Assembly (NCBI GenBank): GCA_001449105.1
Contig: LNIY01000084.1
Span: forward strand, 1 to 64,000
DNA length: 64,000 bases
DNA from: Caulobacter vibrioides
GTDB lineage: Bacteria > Pseudomonadota > Alphaproteobacteria > Caulobacterales > Caulobacteraceae
Direction: 5' to 3'
Part shown: in pieces, positions 50,873-58,727 of the stretch
How the letters are laid out: each line of letters opens with the position of its first letter
How positions within the stretch are numbered: position 1 is the stretch's first letter
Notes under the pieces: generated by a model
What the model saw: the letters and a program-made list of their open reading frames with translations, nothing else
Databases searched by the model: none
Told to the model about the DNA's origin: nothing
Translations under genes and position numbers: made by a program

Positions 50873-52036
50873 TTAGTCGCGGGTGTCGATCGTGGCCTTC
50901 ATCGAAAGGCCGATGCGCAGCGGGTGGGCCTTCAGGTCGGCCGGGTCGACGGCGACGCGGACGGGCAGGCGCTGCACGACCTTGATCCAGTTGCCCGTGG
51001 CGTTCTGGGCCGGGATCAGGGCGAAGGCCGCCCCGGTGCCGCCCGACAGGCCGGCGACCTTGCCGTGGTACTTCACCGAGGCGCCGTAGAGGTCGGCGGT
51101 CAGCTCGACCGGCTGGCCGATCTTGACCTTGCGCAGCTGGCCTTCCTTGAAGTTGGCGTCGACATAGGCCGCGGCGATCGGCACGACCTGCATCACCGGC
51201 GCGCCGGCGGCGACGCGTTGGCCGACCTGGACGGCGCGCTTGGCCACCACGCCGTCGATCGGCGCGCGGATCACGGTGCGCGACAGGTCAAGCTGGGCTT
51301 GCTCGAACTTGGCGCGGGCGGCGGCGACTTCGGGGTTGGTGTCGACGGTGGTTCCGTCGGTCAGCACGGCGTTGGCGGCCAGCGAGCCGGCGGCGGCGGC
51401 GCGGTTGGCTTGCGCCTGGGCCTGGGAGGCCTTGGCCGAGGCGAAGGCGGCCTGGGCGTTGGCGAAGGCGTTCTGGGCGCGGGTCAGCTCGTCGCCCGAG
51501 ACGGCGCCGGTGGCGGCCAGGGCCTTGCGGCGCTCCAGGTCGACGCGGGCCCGGTCGAGGTCGGCCTGGGCCGAGGTCAGGCTGGCGGCGGCGCGGGCCT
51601 GGTCGGCGTCGCGGGCGGCGATCTGGGCCGACAGGCTCTGGTCGGTGGCCAGATAGCCGCGCACCCGGCGCTCGGCGCGGGCCAGGTCGGCCTGGGCCGA
51701 GGCCAGGGCGATGCGGGCGTCGCTGTCGTCCAGCACGACCAGCACGTCGCCGGCCTTGACGACTTGCGTGTCATGGACCGCGACGCTGCGCACCGGGCCG
51801 CCGACCAGCGGCGTCACCTGGGCGACGTCGGCGCCGACATAGGCGTTGTCGGTCTCGACGTGGTGCGAGCCGACGAGGGCGTAGTAGGCGCCATAGCCGG
51901 CGCCGGCGATCAGGACGACGGCGGCCAGGCCGAGGAACAGCTTCTTGCGCTTGGCGCCGGCGGCGGCCTTGGCCTTGGCGGCGGCTTGGGCTTCCTGGGA
52001 GGAAGAGGCGTCGGCGGAGGCTTCGGAATCGTACAT
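50873..52036 (-). CDS. emrA: EmrA-type membrane fusion protein (HlyD family)
   Basis: The 387-aa adaptor has a cytoplasmic N-terminus, one membrane span (LFLGLAAVVLIAGAGYGAYY), a biotinyl-lipoyl-like half (DNAYVGADVAQVTPLVGGPV), a long Ala-rich coiled-coil hairpin (about 115-250), the second lipoyl half (TVIRAPIDGVVAKRAVQVGQ) and a beta-barrel domain. It bridges EmrB to the outer-membrane channel encoded just upstream (23 bp gap). Confidence 0.92.
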   Translation of the reverse strand: MYDSEASADASSSQEAQAAAKAKAAAGAKRKKLFLGLAAVVLIAGAGYGAYYALVGSHHVETDNAYVGADVAQVTPLVGGPVRSVAVHDTQVVKAGDVLVVLDDSDARIALASAQADLARAERRVRGYLATDQSLSAQIAARDADQARAAASLTSAQADLDRARVDLERRKALAATGAVSGDELTRAQNAFANAQAAFASAKASQAQAQANRAAAAGSLAANAVLTDGTTVDTNPEVAAARAKFEQAQLDLSRTVIRAPIDGVVAKRAVQVGQRVAAGAPVMQVVPIAAAYVDANFKEGQLRKVKIGQPVELTADLYGASVKYHGKVAGLSGGTGAAFALIPAQNATGNWIKVVQRLPVRVAVDPADLKAHPLRIGLSMKATIDTRD

Positions 52037-52059
52037 GGGGGAGGGCTCCGGGAAACGGG

Positions 52060-53499
52060 TCAGGCGGCGCGGTAGCCGCCGCCGAGGGCGCGCACGAGCG
52101 CCACGTCGAGGGTGAAGGCGCGGGTCTCGAGGTCGGCGAGCGTCCGCTGGTTGGCGATCAGGGCGTCCTCGGCGGTGAGGACCTCCAGGTAGGTGGCCAG
52201 GCCCCCGCGATAGCGCTGCAGGGCGATGTCGTGGGCGGCCGAGGAGGCGGCCACGGCCTTGCGGGTCTCGCCCAGGCGGGTGTCGAGGGCGCGGGCGCTG
52301 ACGGCGGCGTCGGCGACGTCCTTCAGGGCCTGGGCCAGGGTCCCGTTGTAGCTGGCGACGGCGGCGTCGTAGTCGGCCGCGGCGCCGCGATAGTTGGCCC
52401 GCAGCGCGCCGCCCTGGAAGATCGGCAGGCGCACGGCCGGGCCGATCGAGCCGATCCGCGAGCCGCCCTTGGTCAGCAGGTCGAGACCCAGCGACTGCTG
52501 GCCGAAATAGGCCGACAGGTCGACGTTGGGATAGAACTCGGCCTTGGCCTGCTTGATCGACTGGCCGGCGGCCTCGGCGCGCAGGCGGGCGGCGACCACG
52601 TCGGGCCGGCGGCCGATCAGGTCGGCCGACAGGTTGGCCGGCAGGCCGAAGGCCTTCAGCGTCCCCACCTTGGGACGCTCGATGGAAAGCCCCCGGTCGG
52701 GACCGGCGCCCAGCAGGGCGGCGAGGCGATTGCGGGTCAGTCCGACGGCTTCGTCGGCGGCGGCCAGCTGGGCCCGGGACGAGGCCAGGGCGGCCTTCGA
52801 CTGCTCGGTCGAGCCCTTGTTCTCCAGGCCGTTGGCGGTGCGGTCGGCGGTCAGCTGGGCCGTCTGCTCGCGGGTCTTCACCGCGTCGGCGGCCGCATCG
52901 CGGTCGGCGAACAGCTGGGCCAGATCGGCGTAGGCGGCCGCGACGCTGGTCGACAGCACCAGCCGCGCCTCGGCGGCGTCGGCCCGCGAGGCCTGCGCCT
53001 GCGAGGTCGCCGCGGCCAGGGCCGCGCGGTTCTTGCCGAAGAAGTCGAGCTCCCAGGAGAAGTCGAGCGCGGCGCGGCCGGTGTCGTTGTAGCCCTGGGG
53101 CACGAAGGCGGCCGGGATGCCGTTGTTGTAGCTCTGCTTGACCGAGGCGTAGGTCGCGCCGGCGCTCAGGCTCGGCAGCGTGGCCGAACGGGCCTGGCCC
53201 GCCAGGGCCTGCGCCTTGCGGACGCGCGCCTCGGCGGCGGCCAGGTCGGGCGAGCCGGCCAGGGCCTCGTCGACCAGGGCGTCCAGCTGGGCGTCGCCAT
53301 AGGCGCTCCACCAGCGGTCGGACGGCCAGTCGGCGGTCGGGGCGGCCAGGCTCGCTTGCGACGCATAGGCGTCGGGCGCTTTGATCGCCTGGGCCGGCGG
53401 CAGCTTGGGCACGGCCGCGCAGCCCGCCAGGGCCGTGGTCGCCAGGAGGCCCGCGAGGGCCAGTTTCAGGGGGGAAGTCCGGGGGAGGGCGTTTGCCAT
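52060..53499 (-). CDS. Outer-membrane efflux lipoprotein (OprM/NodT family)
   Basis: The 479-aa protein has a lipoprotein signal with TTALAGC and two outer-membrane efflux (OEP) repeats. The first has LVDEALAGSPDLAAAEARVR; the second repeats the pattern from about residue 290. The region AATSQAQASRADAAEARLVL is the typical alpha-barrel helix. It is the outer-membrane duct of the adjacent EmrAB-like pump. It is the first gene of the three-gene operon and is divergent from a TetR gene. Confidence 0.92.
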   Translation of the reverse strand: MANALPRTSPLKLALAGLLATTALAGCAAVPKLPPAQAIKAPDAYASQASLAAPTADWPSDRWWSAYGDAQLDALVDEALAGSPDLAAAEARVRKAQALAGQARSATLPSLSAGATYASVKQSYNNGIPAAFVPQGYNDTGRAALDFSWELDFFGKNRAALAAATSQAQASRADAAEARLVLSTSVAAAYADLAQLFADRDAAADAVKTREQTAQLTADRTANGLENKGSTEQSKAALASSRAQLAAADEAVGLTRNRLAALLGAGPDRGLSIERPKVGTLKAFGLPANLSADLIGRRPDVVAARLRAEAAGQSIKQAKAEFYPNVDLSAYFGQQSLGLDLLTKGGSRIGSIGPAVRLPIFQGGALRANYRGAAADYDAAVASYNGTLAQALKDVADAAVSARALDTRLGETRKAVAASSAAHDIALQRYRGGLATYLEVLTAEDALIANQRTLADLETRAFTLDVALVRALGGGYRAA

Positions 53500-53518
53500 C
53501 GGATTTGCTCGATATCAA

Positions 53519-53563
53519 ACCGTACAGGACGGTCCAAATATAACTTGACGTGACGGCGTCAAG
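53519..53563. promoter_or_regulatory. Two dyads in the efflux/tetR divergent promoter, probable TetR operators
   Basis: CTTGACG (53544-53550) and CGTCAAG (53557-53563) form a perfect 7-bp dyad with a 6-bp spacer. ACCGT-N5-ACGGT occupies 53519-53533. Both lie between the outer-membrane efflux gene (start 53499) and the TetR gene (start 53638), where the TetR repressor is expected to bind and control both directions. Confidence 0.65.
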
Positions 53564-53637
53564 TGAAAAGTGTACGGTCTGGTCCAGAAAACGGATGGGC
53601 CTGGTTAACCGGCCGATCGGAGACGGGAGGAGGGCGC

Positions 53638-54252
53638 GTGCGCGTCAAGACCGAGGAAAAGCGCAAATGCATTCTGGAAGCGGCCAAGGCCGTGTTCCTG
53701 GAGCGCGGGTTCCTGGGGGCGAGCATGGCCGAGGTGTCCGCCCGCGCCGGCGGCTCCAAGCAGACGCTCTACAGCTACTTCGCCTCCAAGGACGACCTGT
53801 TCGTCGCCACCATGCTGGAGAAGGGCGCCCAGATCATCGACCCGGTGTTCTCGACCTTCGAGACCGAGGACGACCTGCGCGCGGCGCTGAACCGGTTCGG
53901 CCGGGCGTTCCTGTCCTTCGTCTCCAGCGAGGAGGTGCTGGCCTTCCGCCGCATGATCATCGCCGAGGGCGCGCGCTCCAACCTCGGCAAGCTGTTCTTC
54001 GAGAACGGTCCCCGGCGGGGCTGGACGCGGATGACCACCCGCTTCGAGTGGTTCATGGAGCAGGGGCAGATGCGCCGGGTCGATCCCTGGCGGGCGGCCA
54101 TGCATTTCCAGGCGCTGTGCGAGTCCGGCGCGTTCTATCGCCTCCTGGAGGGCGTGCTGCCGGAGCTGTCGCCCGAGACCATCGACGAGGCTGTCGACGC
54201 GGCGGTCGACGTGTTCATGCGGGCCTACGGCAACGAGCCGGCGACCGCCTGA
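53638..54252 (+). CDS. TetR-family repressor of the efflux operon
   Basis: The 204-aa protein has the N-terminal TetR helix-turn-helix (GASMAEVSARAGGSKQTLYS; YFASKDDLF) and a helical ligand domain of the AcrR_C/TetR_C type. The GTG at 53638 is chosen because GGGAGGAGG lies five to seven bases upstream; the frame remains open further upstream without family features. Its divergent position and the dyads between make it the likely repressor of the EmrAB-like pump, relieved by a pump substrate. Confidence 0.9.
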   Translation: MRVKTEEKRKCILEAAKAVFLERGFLGASMAEVSARAGGSKQTLYSYFASKDDLFVATMLEKGAQIIDPVFSTFETEDDLRAALNRFGRAFLSFVSSEEVLAFRRMIIAEGARSNLGKLFFENGPRRGWTRMTTRFEWFMEQGQMRRVDPWRAAMHFQALCESGAFYRLLEGVLPELSPETIDEAVDAAVDVFMRAYGNEPATA

Positions 54253-54317
54253 TCGCGCGTGTTGCGCGCCGGGCGATCCGACGGCATCTTTCCCTCATGG
54301 GTTGACGGGAGGGCGGC

Positions 54318-54809
54318 ATGGCGAGCGGCGGACGGATCGCGGGACTGGCGGTTCTGGTCGTGGCGGGACTGCTGGCGGGCTGCGCCACGACGCCGGAAGC
54401 GCGCTTCGCCAGCCTGGGGCCGTTGCGCGCCGCCCTGGAGACCTCGCCCGAGACCCTGCGCCAACGCGCCGAGCGTAACGACGCCAACGCCCAGATGGCG
54501 CTGTCGCTGCTGTACCAGTACGGACAGGGCGGCTTGGCGAAGGATCCCGTCGAGGCGCTGCTGCTGCGCCAGCGCGCCGTCGCCCAGCGCGGATCGACGC
54601 CGATCACCACCTATATCGCGGGCATCAACGGCAAGCCCGGCCGGGTGTCGATGATCTTCGTGCCGCGCTATGACGTCACGCCCGCCCAGGCCGCGTTCAA
54701 CGCCGCCTGCGCTCGGGCTCTTGCGGAGGGCGATCGCTCGCCCGCGGCCGTCGAGCCCTGTGGCGGCGAGGCGCGGTACGAGCAACTCGCGGCGGGCTGG
54801 CGGCGCTAG
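54318..54809 (+). CDS. Sel1-like lipoprotein of unknown function
   Basis: The 163-aa product has a lipoprotein signal (VAGLLAGC) and then one or two Sel1-like helical repeats (ANAQMALSLLYQYGQGGLAK). The C-terminal third has a pair of Cys residues that may form a disulfide. Sel1 repeats bind other proteins. Its stop codon overlaps the stop of the convergent hydrolase gene (shared CTAG). GGGAGGG precedes the ATG. Confidence 0.7.
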   Translation: MASGGRIAGLAVLVVAGLLAGCATTPEARFASLGPLRAALETSPETLRQRAERNDANAQMALSLLYQYGQGGLAKDPVEALLLRQRAVAQRGSTPITTYIAGINGKPGRVSMIFVPRYDVTPAQAAFNAACARALAEGDRSPAAVEPCGGEARYEQLAAGWRR

Positions 54810-55447
54810 ACGGCCGCCGCGCCGGCGATCAGCTTCAGGGCTTCGTCTTCCGACACCACCTCGGCGTACTTGGCCTGCAGGTCGAAGAGGTTGGCCTCCT
54901 GCACGCGTTCGTCGCGGTCGCCGGAGGCCTCGCGCACCACGAACGGGATGAAGCCGTGCTGGAGCGCGTCCAGGGCGCTAGCCCGCACGCAGCCCGAGGT
55001 CGAGAAGCCGCCCATGATCACCGTGTCGACGCCCATGGCCCTCAGCGTCGAGGCCAGGGGCGTGCCGAAGAAGGCCGAGGCGTACTGCTTGGACAGCACG
55101 ATCTCGCCCTCGATCGGCGTGATCTCCTTGGGGAAGGCGCCCAGCGGCGAGCCTTCCTGGAAGGCCTTCAGGGCCGGCACCTTGCGATAGAACACCCCGC
55201 CGTCGCGGCCGCCGACGCCGGCCTGGTAGACGACGTTGGTCAGGATCACGGGAATGCCGGCCTTGCGCGCCGCCTGCAGCAGCCGGGCGTTGCTGGCCAG
55301 GGCCGCCTCGACGCCGGCATAGAGCGGCGAGTCCGGCAGCAGATAGGCGTCGACCACGTCGATGATCAGCAGGGCCGGGCTCCTGCCGAAGGCCAGGCGC
55401 CCGCCGAAGCCGGCCTTGTGATAGTCCGCGTCCAGGTCTTCAGCCAT
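54806..55447 (-). CDS. Isochorismatase-like cysteine hydrolase (N-carbamoylsarcosine amidase type)
   Basis: The 213-aa enzyme has the catalytic triad of the isochorismatase-like hydrolases: D30 in LLIIDVVDAY, K120 in LSKQYAS and C153 in STSGCVRASA. The C-terminal REASGDRD segment fits the N-carbamoylsarcosine amidase branch, which hydrolyses a carbamoyl group to an amine, CO2 and ammonia. The presence of hydantoinase A and B genes upstream on the same strand supports an amidase role. The ATG at 55447 has GGAG six bases upstream. Palindromic repeats separate it from the CoA-transferase gene. Confidence 0.85.
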   Translation of the reverse strand: MAEDLDADYHKAGFGGRLAFGRSPALLIIDVVDAYLLPDSPLYAGVEAALASNARLLQAARKAGIPVILTNVVYQAGVGGRDGGVFYRKVPALKAFQEGSPLGAFPKEITPIEGEIVLSKQYASAFFGTPLASTLRAMGVDTVIMGGFSTSGCVRASALDALQHGFIPFVVREASGDRDERVQEANLFDLQAKYAEVVSEDEALKLIAGAAAV

Positions 55448-55460
55448 TTCTACTCCGTGC

Positions 55461-55480
55461 ATCCCCGCCAAGGCGGGGAT
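55461..55480. repeat. Short hairpin of the ATCCCCGCxAAxGCGGGGAT family
   Basis: ATCCCCGCCAAGGCGGGGAT is a perfect 20-bp palindrome except for its central AA step. It matches the cores at 24-113 and 11156-11176. It lies between the hydrolase and CoA-transferase genes. Confidence 0.65.
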
Positions 55481-55514
55481 CCAAGCTGACTATTGGGTTG
55501 ACGCGCGGTGCGTG

Positions 55515-55620
55515 GTCCTCGTCCTTCGACAGGCTCAGGATGAGGACCAGTTTTGCAGGCCGCGGGATCGTAGGCGATTGCAGTAGAAACCTCACCCTGA
55601 GCCTGTCGAAGGGCGAGGTT
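55515..55620. repeat. Inverted repeat, TCGTCCTTCGACAGGCTCAG family
   Basis: Arms at 55515-55547 and 55588-55620 are reverse complements with a few changes (CTTCGACAGGCTCAGGATGA against CTCACCCTGAGCCTGTCGAA). The same family occurs at 14272-14358. It occupies most of the 187-bp gap inside the minus-strand catabolic operon. Confidence 0.8.
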
Positions 55621-55634
55621 TCGGATCCGTGGTC

Positions 55635-56828
55635 CTAGACCACCCCCTGCTCGGCGAAGGCCTTCAGTTCGCTCTCGGAAATCCCCAGCTCGCCCCAGAC
55701 CGCGCCGTTGTCCTGGCCCACCGCCTGGGAGGCGATGGCGCGGACGACGCCGGGGGTCTTGGACAGCTTGGGCATGACGTTCTGCATCGGCAACTCGCCC
55801 CAGCGCGGGTGTTCCAGGGTGACGATCGACTCCCGGGCCGCGAAGTGCGGGTCGGCCAGCATCTCGGGCGCGCGATAGATCTTCCCGGCCGGCACGCCGG
55901 CCTCGATCATCTTGGCCTCGACCTCGTCGACCGTCAGGGTCTTGGTCCACGCTTCGATGAGGGCGTCCAGCGCCTTCATGTTGCGGCCGCGGTTGACGTG
56001 GTTGACGTAGTCCGGGTGCTGGGCGAGCTCGGGCTGGCCCATGGCCTTGCACAGGCGGCCGAACACCGTGTCCTGATTGGCGGCGATCAGATAGTCGCCG
56101 TCCTTGCAGTGATAGACGTTCGACGGCGCGATGCCGGGCAGCACCGAGCCCGAACGCTCGCGGATGTAGCCCATGACCTTGTAGTCGGGGACGAGGCTTT
56201 CCATGACCTGCAACACCGCCTCGTAGAGCGAGCTGTCGACCACCTGGCCCTGGCCGGTGGCGTCGCGGTGGCGCAGGGCGGCGAGAGCCCCGAGGCACCC
56301 GTAGGTCGCCGCCAGGGCGTCGCCGATCGAGATGCCCATGCGCGAGGGCGCGCGGTCGGGATCGCCGACGATGTGGCGCCAGCCGCCCATGGCCTCGCCG
56401 ATGCCGCCAAAGCCCGCGCGGTCGGCATAGGGACCGGTCTGGCCGTAGCCCGACACCCGCACGATGATCAGGCCCGGGTTCTCGGCGTGCAGGGCTTCGG
56501 GCGACAGGCCCCAGCCCTCCAGCGTGCCGGGCCGGAAGTTCTCGATCAGGATGTCGGCGGTGGCGATCAGCTTGCGGGCCAGCGCCTGGCCTTCCGGCAC
56601 GCGGAGGTTGGCCGAGACCGTGCGCTTGTTGCGGGCCACGACCTCCCACCACAGCGGATAGTCGCCGCGACCCCAGTCGCGCATCGGGTCGCCCTTGCCG
56701 GGCGGCTCGATCTTGATGACGTCCGCGCCCATGTCGCCCAGCAGCTGGCCGCAGAAGGGACCGGCGATCAGCTGGCCCATCTCGACAACGCGCAGGCCCT
56801 TGAGAGGACCGGTGTTTTCAACCGTCAT
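55635..56828 (-). CDS. Family III CoA-transferase (CaiB/BaiF)
   Basis: The 397-aa enzyme has the family III fold marks: LKGLRVVEMGQLIAGPFCGQ, the CoA-binding MGADVIKIEPPGKGDPMR, KRTVSANLR, ENFRPGTLEGWGL and the catalytic Asp170 in SIGDALAATYG. Such enzymes move CoA between carboxylic acids and so activate an acid for breakdown. It follows the hydantoinase B gene by 12 bp. Together with the HMG-CoA-lyase-like gene at the right edge it suggests that the acid released by the hydantoinase route is broken down as a CoA ester; this is inference. Confidence 0.93.
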   Translation of the reverse strand: MTVENTGPLKGLRVVEMGQLIAGPFCGQLLGDMGADVIKIEPPGKGDPMRDWGRGDYPLWWEVVARNKRTVSANLRVPEGQALARKLIATADILIENFRPGTLEGWGLSPEALHAENPGLIIVRVSGYGQTGPYADRAGFGGIGEAMGGWRHIVGDPDRAPSRMGISIGDALAATYGCLGALAALRHRDATGQGQVVDSSLYEAVLQVMESLVPDYKVMGYIRERSGSVLPGIAPSNVYHCKDGDYLIAANQDTVFGRLCKAMGQPELAQHPDYVNHVNRGRNMKALDALIEAWTKTLTVDEVEAKMIEAGVPAGKIYRAPEMLADPHFAARESIVTLEHPRWGELPMQNVMPKLSKTPGVVRAIASQAVGQDNGAVWGELGISESELKAFAEQGVV

Positions 56829-56840
56829 GACGCTTACGAC

Positions 56841-58724
56841 CTACTCCGCCGCCAGGGCCAGCGGCGCGTTGCGCCACACGGGCGGACGCGGCGCGGGCAG
56901 GCCGGTGTCGGCCAGGCACGAGGCGCGCAACTCGTCGAGCGACGGACCGCGGTCGAACACTTCCAGCGGGCCGCGTTCGGCGCGGATCTTGGCGCGCAGG
57001 GCCTCGGTGGCCGCCGCATCGACCTTGCCGGCGGCGTCGAGCACCACGCCGTAGCGCTGGGCGCCCTGCGCGCTGACCAGGCCGCGGGCGACCTCCAGCT
57101 CGACCAGCTCGACCTCGCGCTCCAGCGGGTCGCCCCAGCCGCCGCCGCCCCAGGTGACGAAGTGCAGCAGGTCGCCCTTGTCGACCTGGATCCCGTCGCA
57201 CTTGGAGGGCAGGGCGATGCTCTCGCCGCTCGCCTTGTCCAGGCGCTTCCACGAGCGGGCGCCCGGCGCGCCGCCGTTGACGCCCCACGGCGGCACGAAC
57301 CAGCGGTCGTCGTGGATGGCGATCGTTCCGGCTTCCGTGAACTTGTAGGTCATGTGGATGCCGTTGCCGCCCCGGAAGCGCCCCGCGCCGCCGCTGTCGG
57401 CCACGCTCTCGTAGCGCTCGATGACCATCGGGAAGTAGCGTTCCAGGAACTCGTTCGGAACGTTGGTGAAGCCCGGCCACAGCGAGTGGCCGTCGGCGCC
57501 GTCGCCGAACGGCCGGCCCGGAATGCCGCCGAAGCCGATCTGGAACAGCTGGAACCACTCGCCCTTGCCGTCGAAGCCCGAGAACATCAGGTGCGGCGAG
57601 CTCGAGAAGCCGGCGGCGCACAGGAATTCCGGGGTCTTCTGGCCCAGGAGAGCGCCCAGCACGTCGAAGATGCGGCCGAGAGCGTGGGTGCGGCAGGACA
57701 GGGCGGCCGGGAACTTCGGCTTCAGCAGGCTGCCTTCCGGGATCCGCACGTCGACGAGGTCGTAGAAGCCGTCGTTGAACAGGATCTGCGGGTCGAAGAC
57801 CATGATCATGTAGATGCCGAAGAACATCTTGAACATGTTCTCGTTCAGCAGGAAGTTGATCGAGCTGTCCGACTGCGGATCGGTGCCGTCGAAGTCGAGC
57901 ACCACCTTGCCGCCCTCGCGCCACATGGTGCACTTGATCTTGAACGGACCAGCGCCCTTGCCGTCGTCGCAGATGTAGTCCTCGAACGACACCGGCTGCT
58001 CGCCGATCGCCGTCGAGATCAGGTGGGCCATGGCGCGGTGGTTGCGGGCCAGGAGCTCGTCCAGGGCGCTGGCGAAGACGTCGTCGCCGAAGCGCTCGCA
58101 GATCTCGACCACGCGGCGGCCGGCCACGCGGCACGAGGCGACAATGGCGTGCAGGTCGGCCTTGAACCACTCGGGCATGCGCGACTGGTGGGCGGCGATG
58201 CGCACGATGTCGGCCTGCAGCTCGCCCTTGCGGTACAGCTTAACCGGCGGCAGGCGGAAGCCTTCCTCGAAGATCGAGGCCGCGTCGGTGGGCAGGGAGC
58301 CGGGCACCTTGCCGCCGACGTCGGTCATGTGGCCGAACATCGCCGACCAGGCCACCAGGCGGCCGTCCCGGAAGATCGGGGCGATGCACAGCTGGTCGGA
58401 CGCGTGGCTGATCGCGCCCTCGACCGAATAGGGGTCGTTGACGAGGATGATGTCGCCTTCCTCGATCTCGCCGTCATAGCCCTTGAGGAAGCCGTCGATG
58501 AACGAGCCGAACTGGCCCACCACCATGCGGCCGTCGCGGTCGGCGATCAGCGGGAAGGCGTCGCCCTGCTCGCGGATGCCGGGCGACAGCGCGGTGCGGA
58601 ACAGGGTGGCGTCCATCTCGACGCGGGCGTTGCGCAGGGCGTTCTCGATGATGTCGAGCGTCACCGGATCGACGGCGACCTTGCCGAAGGGCGTGGAATT
58701 GGTTTCCAGGATGCGCGCGGGCAT
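56841..58724 (-). CDS. hyuB: Hydantoinase B/oxoprolinase family subunit
   Basis: The 627-aa protein is of normal HyuB length, with family segments TLDIIENALRNARVEMDATL, ALSPGIREQGDAFPLIAD, NDPYSVEGAISHASDQLCIA and a C-terminal GGNGIHMTYKF/VTWGGGGWGDPLERE. It is the partner of the ATPase subunit HyuA encoded 3 bp upstream. The HyuAB family opens cyclic amides (hydantoins, oxoproline, lactams) or carboxylates ketones at the cost of ATP; the exact substrate cannot be read here. Confidence 0.92.
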   Translation of the reverse strand: MPARILETNSTPFGKVAVDPVTLDIIENALRNARVEMDATLFRTALSPGIREQGDAFPLIADRDGRMVVGQFGSFIDGFLKGYDGEIEEGDIILVNDPYSVEGAISHASDQLCIAPIFRDGRLVAWSAMFGHMTDVGGKVPGSLPTDAASIFEEGFRLPPVKLYRKGELQADIVRIAAHQSRMPEWFKADLHAIVASCRVAGRRVVEICERFGDDVFASALDELLARNHRAMAHLISTAIGEQPVSFEDYICDDGKGAGPFKIKCTMWREGGKVVLDFDGTDPQSDSSINFLLNENMFKMFFGIYMIMVFDPQILFNDGFYDLVDVRIPEGSLLKPKFPAALSCRTHALGRIFDVLGALLGQKTPEFLCAAGFSSSPHLMFSGFDGKGEWFQLFQIGFGGIPGRPFGDGADGHSLWPGFTNVPNEFLERYFPMVIERYESVADSGGAGRFRGGNGIHMTYKFTEAGTIAIHDDRWFVPPWGVNGGAPGARSWKRLDKASGESIALPSKCDGIQVDKGDLLHFVTWGGGGWGDPLEREVELVELEVARGLVSAQGAQRYGVVLDAAGKVDAAATEALRAKIRAERGPLEVFDRGPSLDELRASCLADTGLPAPRPPVWRNAPLALAAE

Positions 58725-58727
58725 GGT

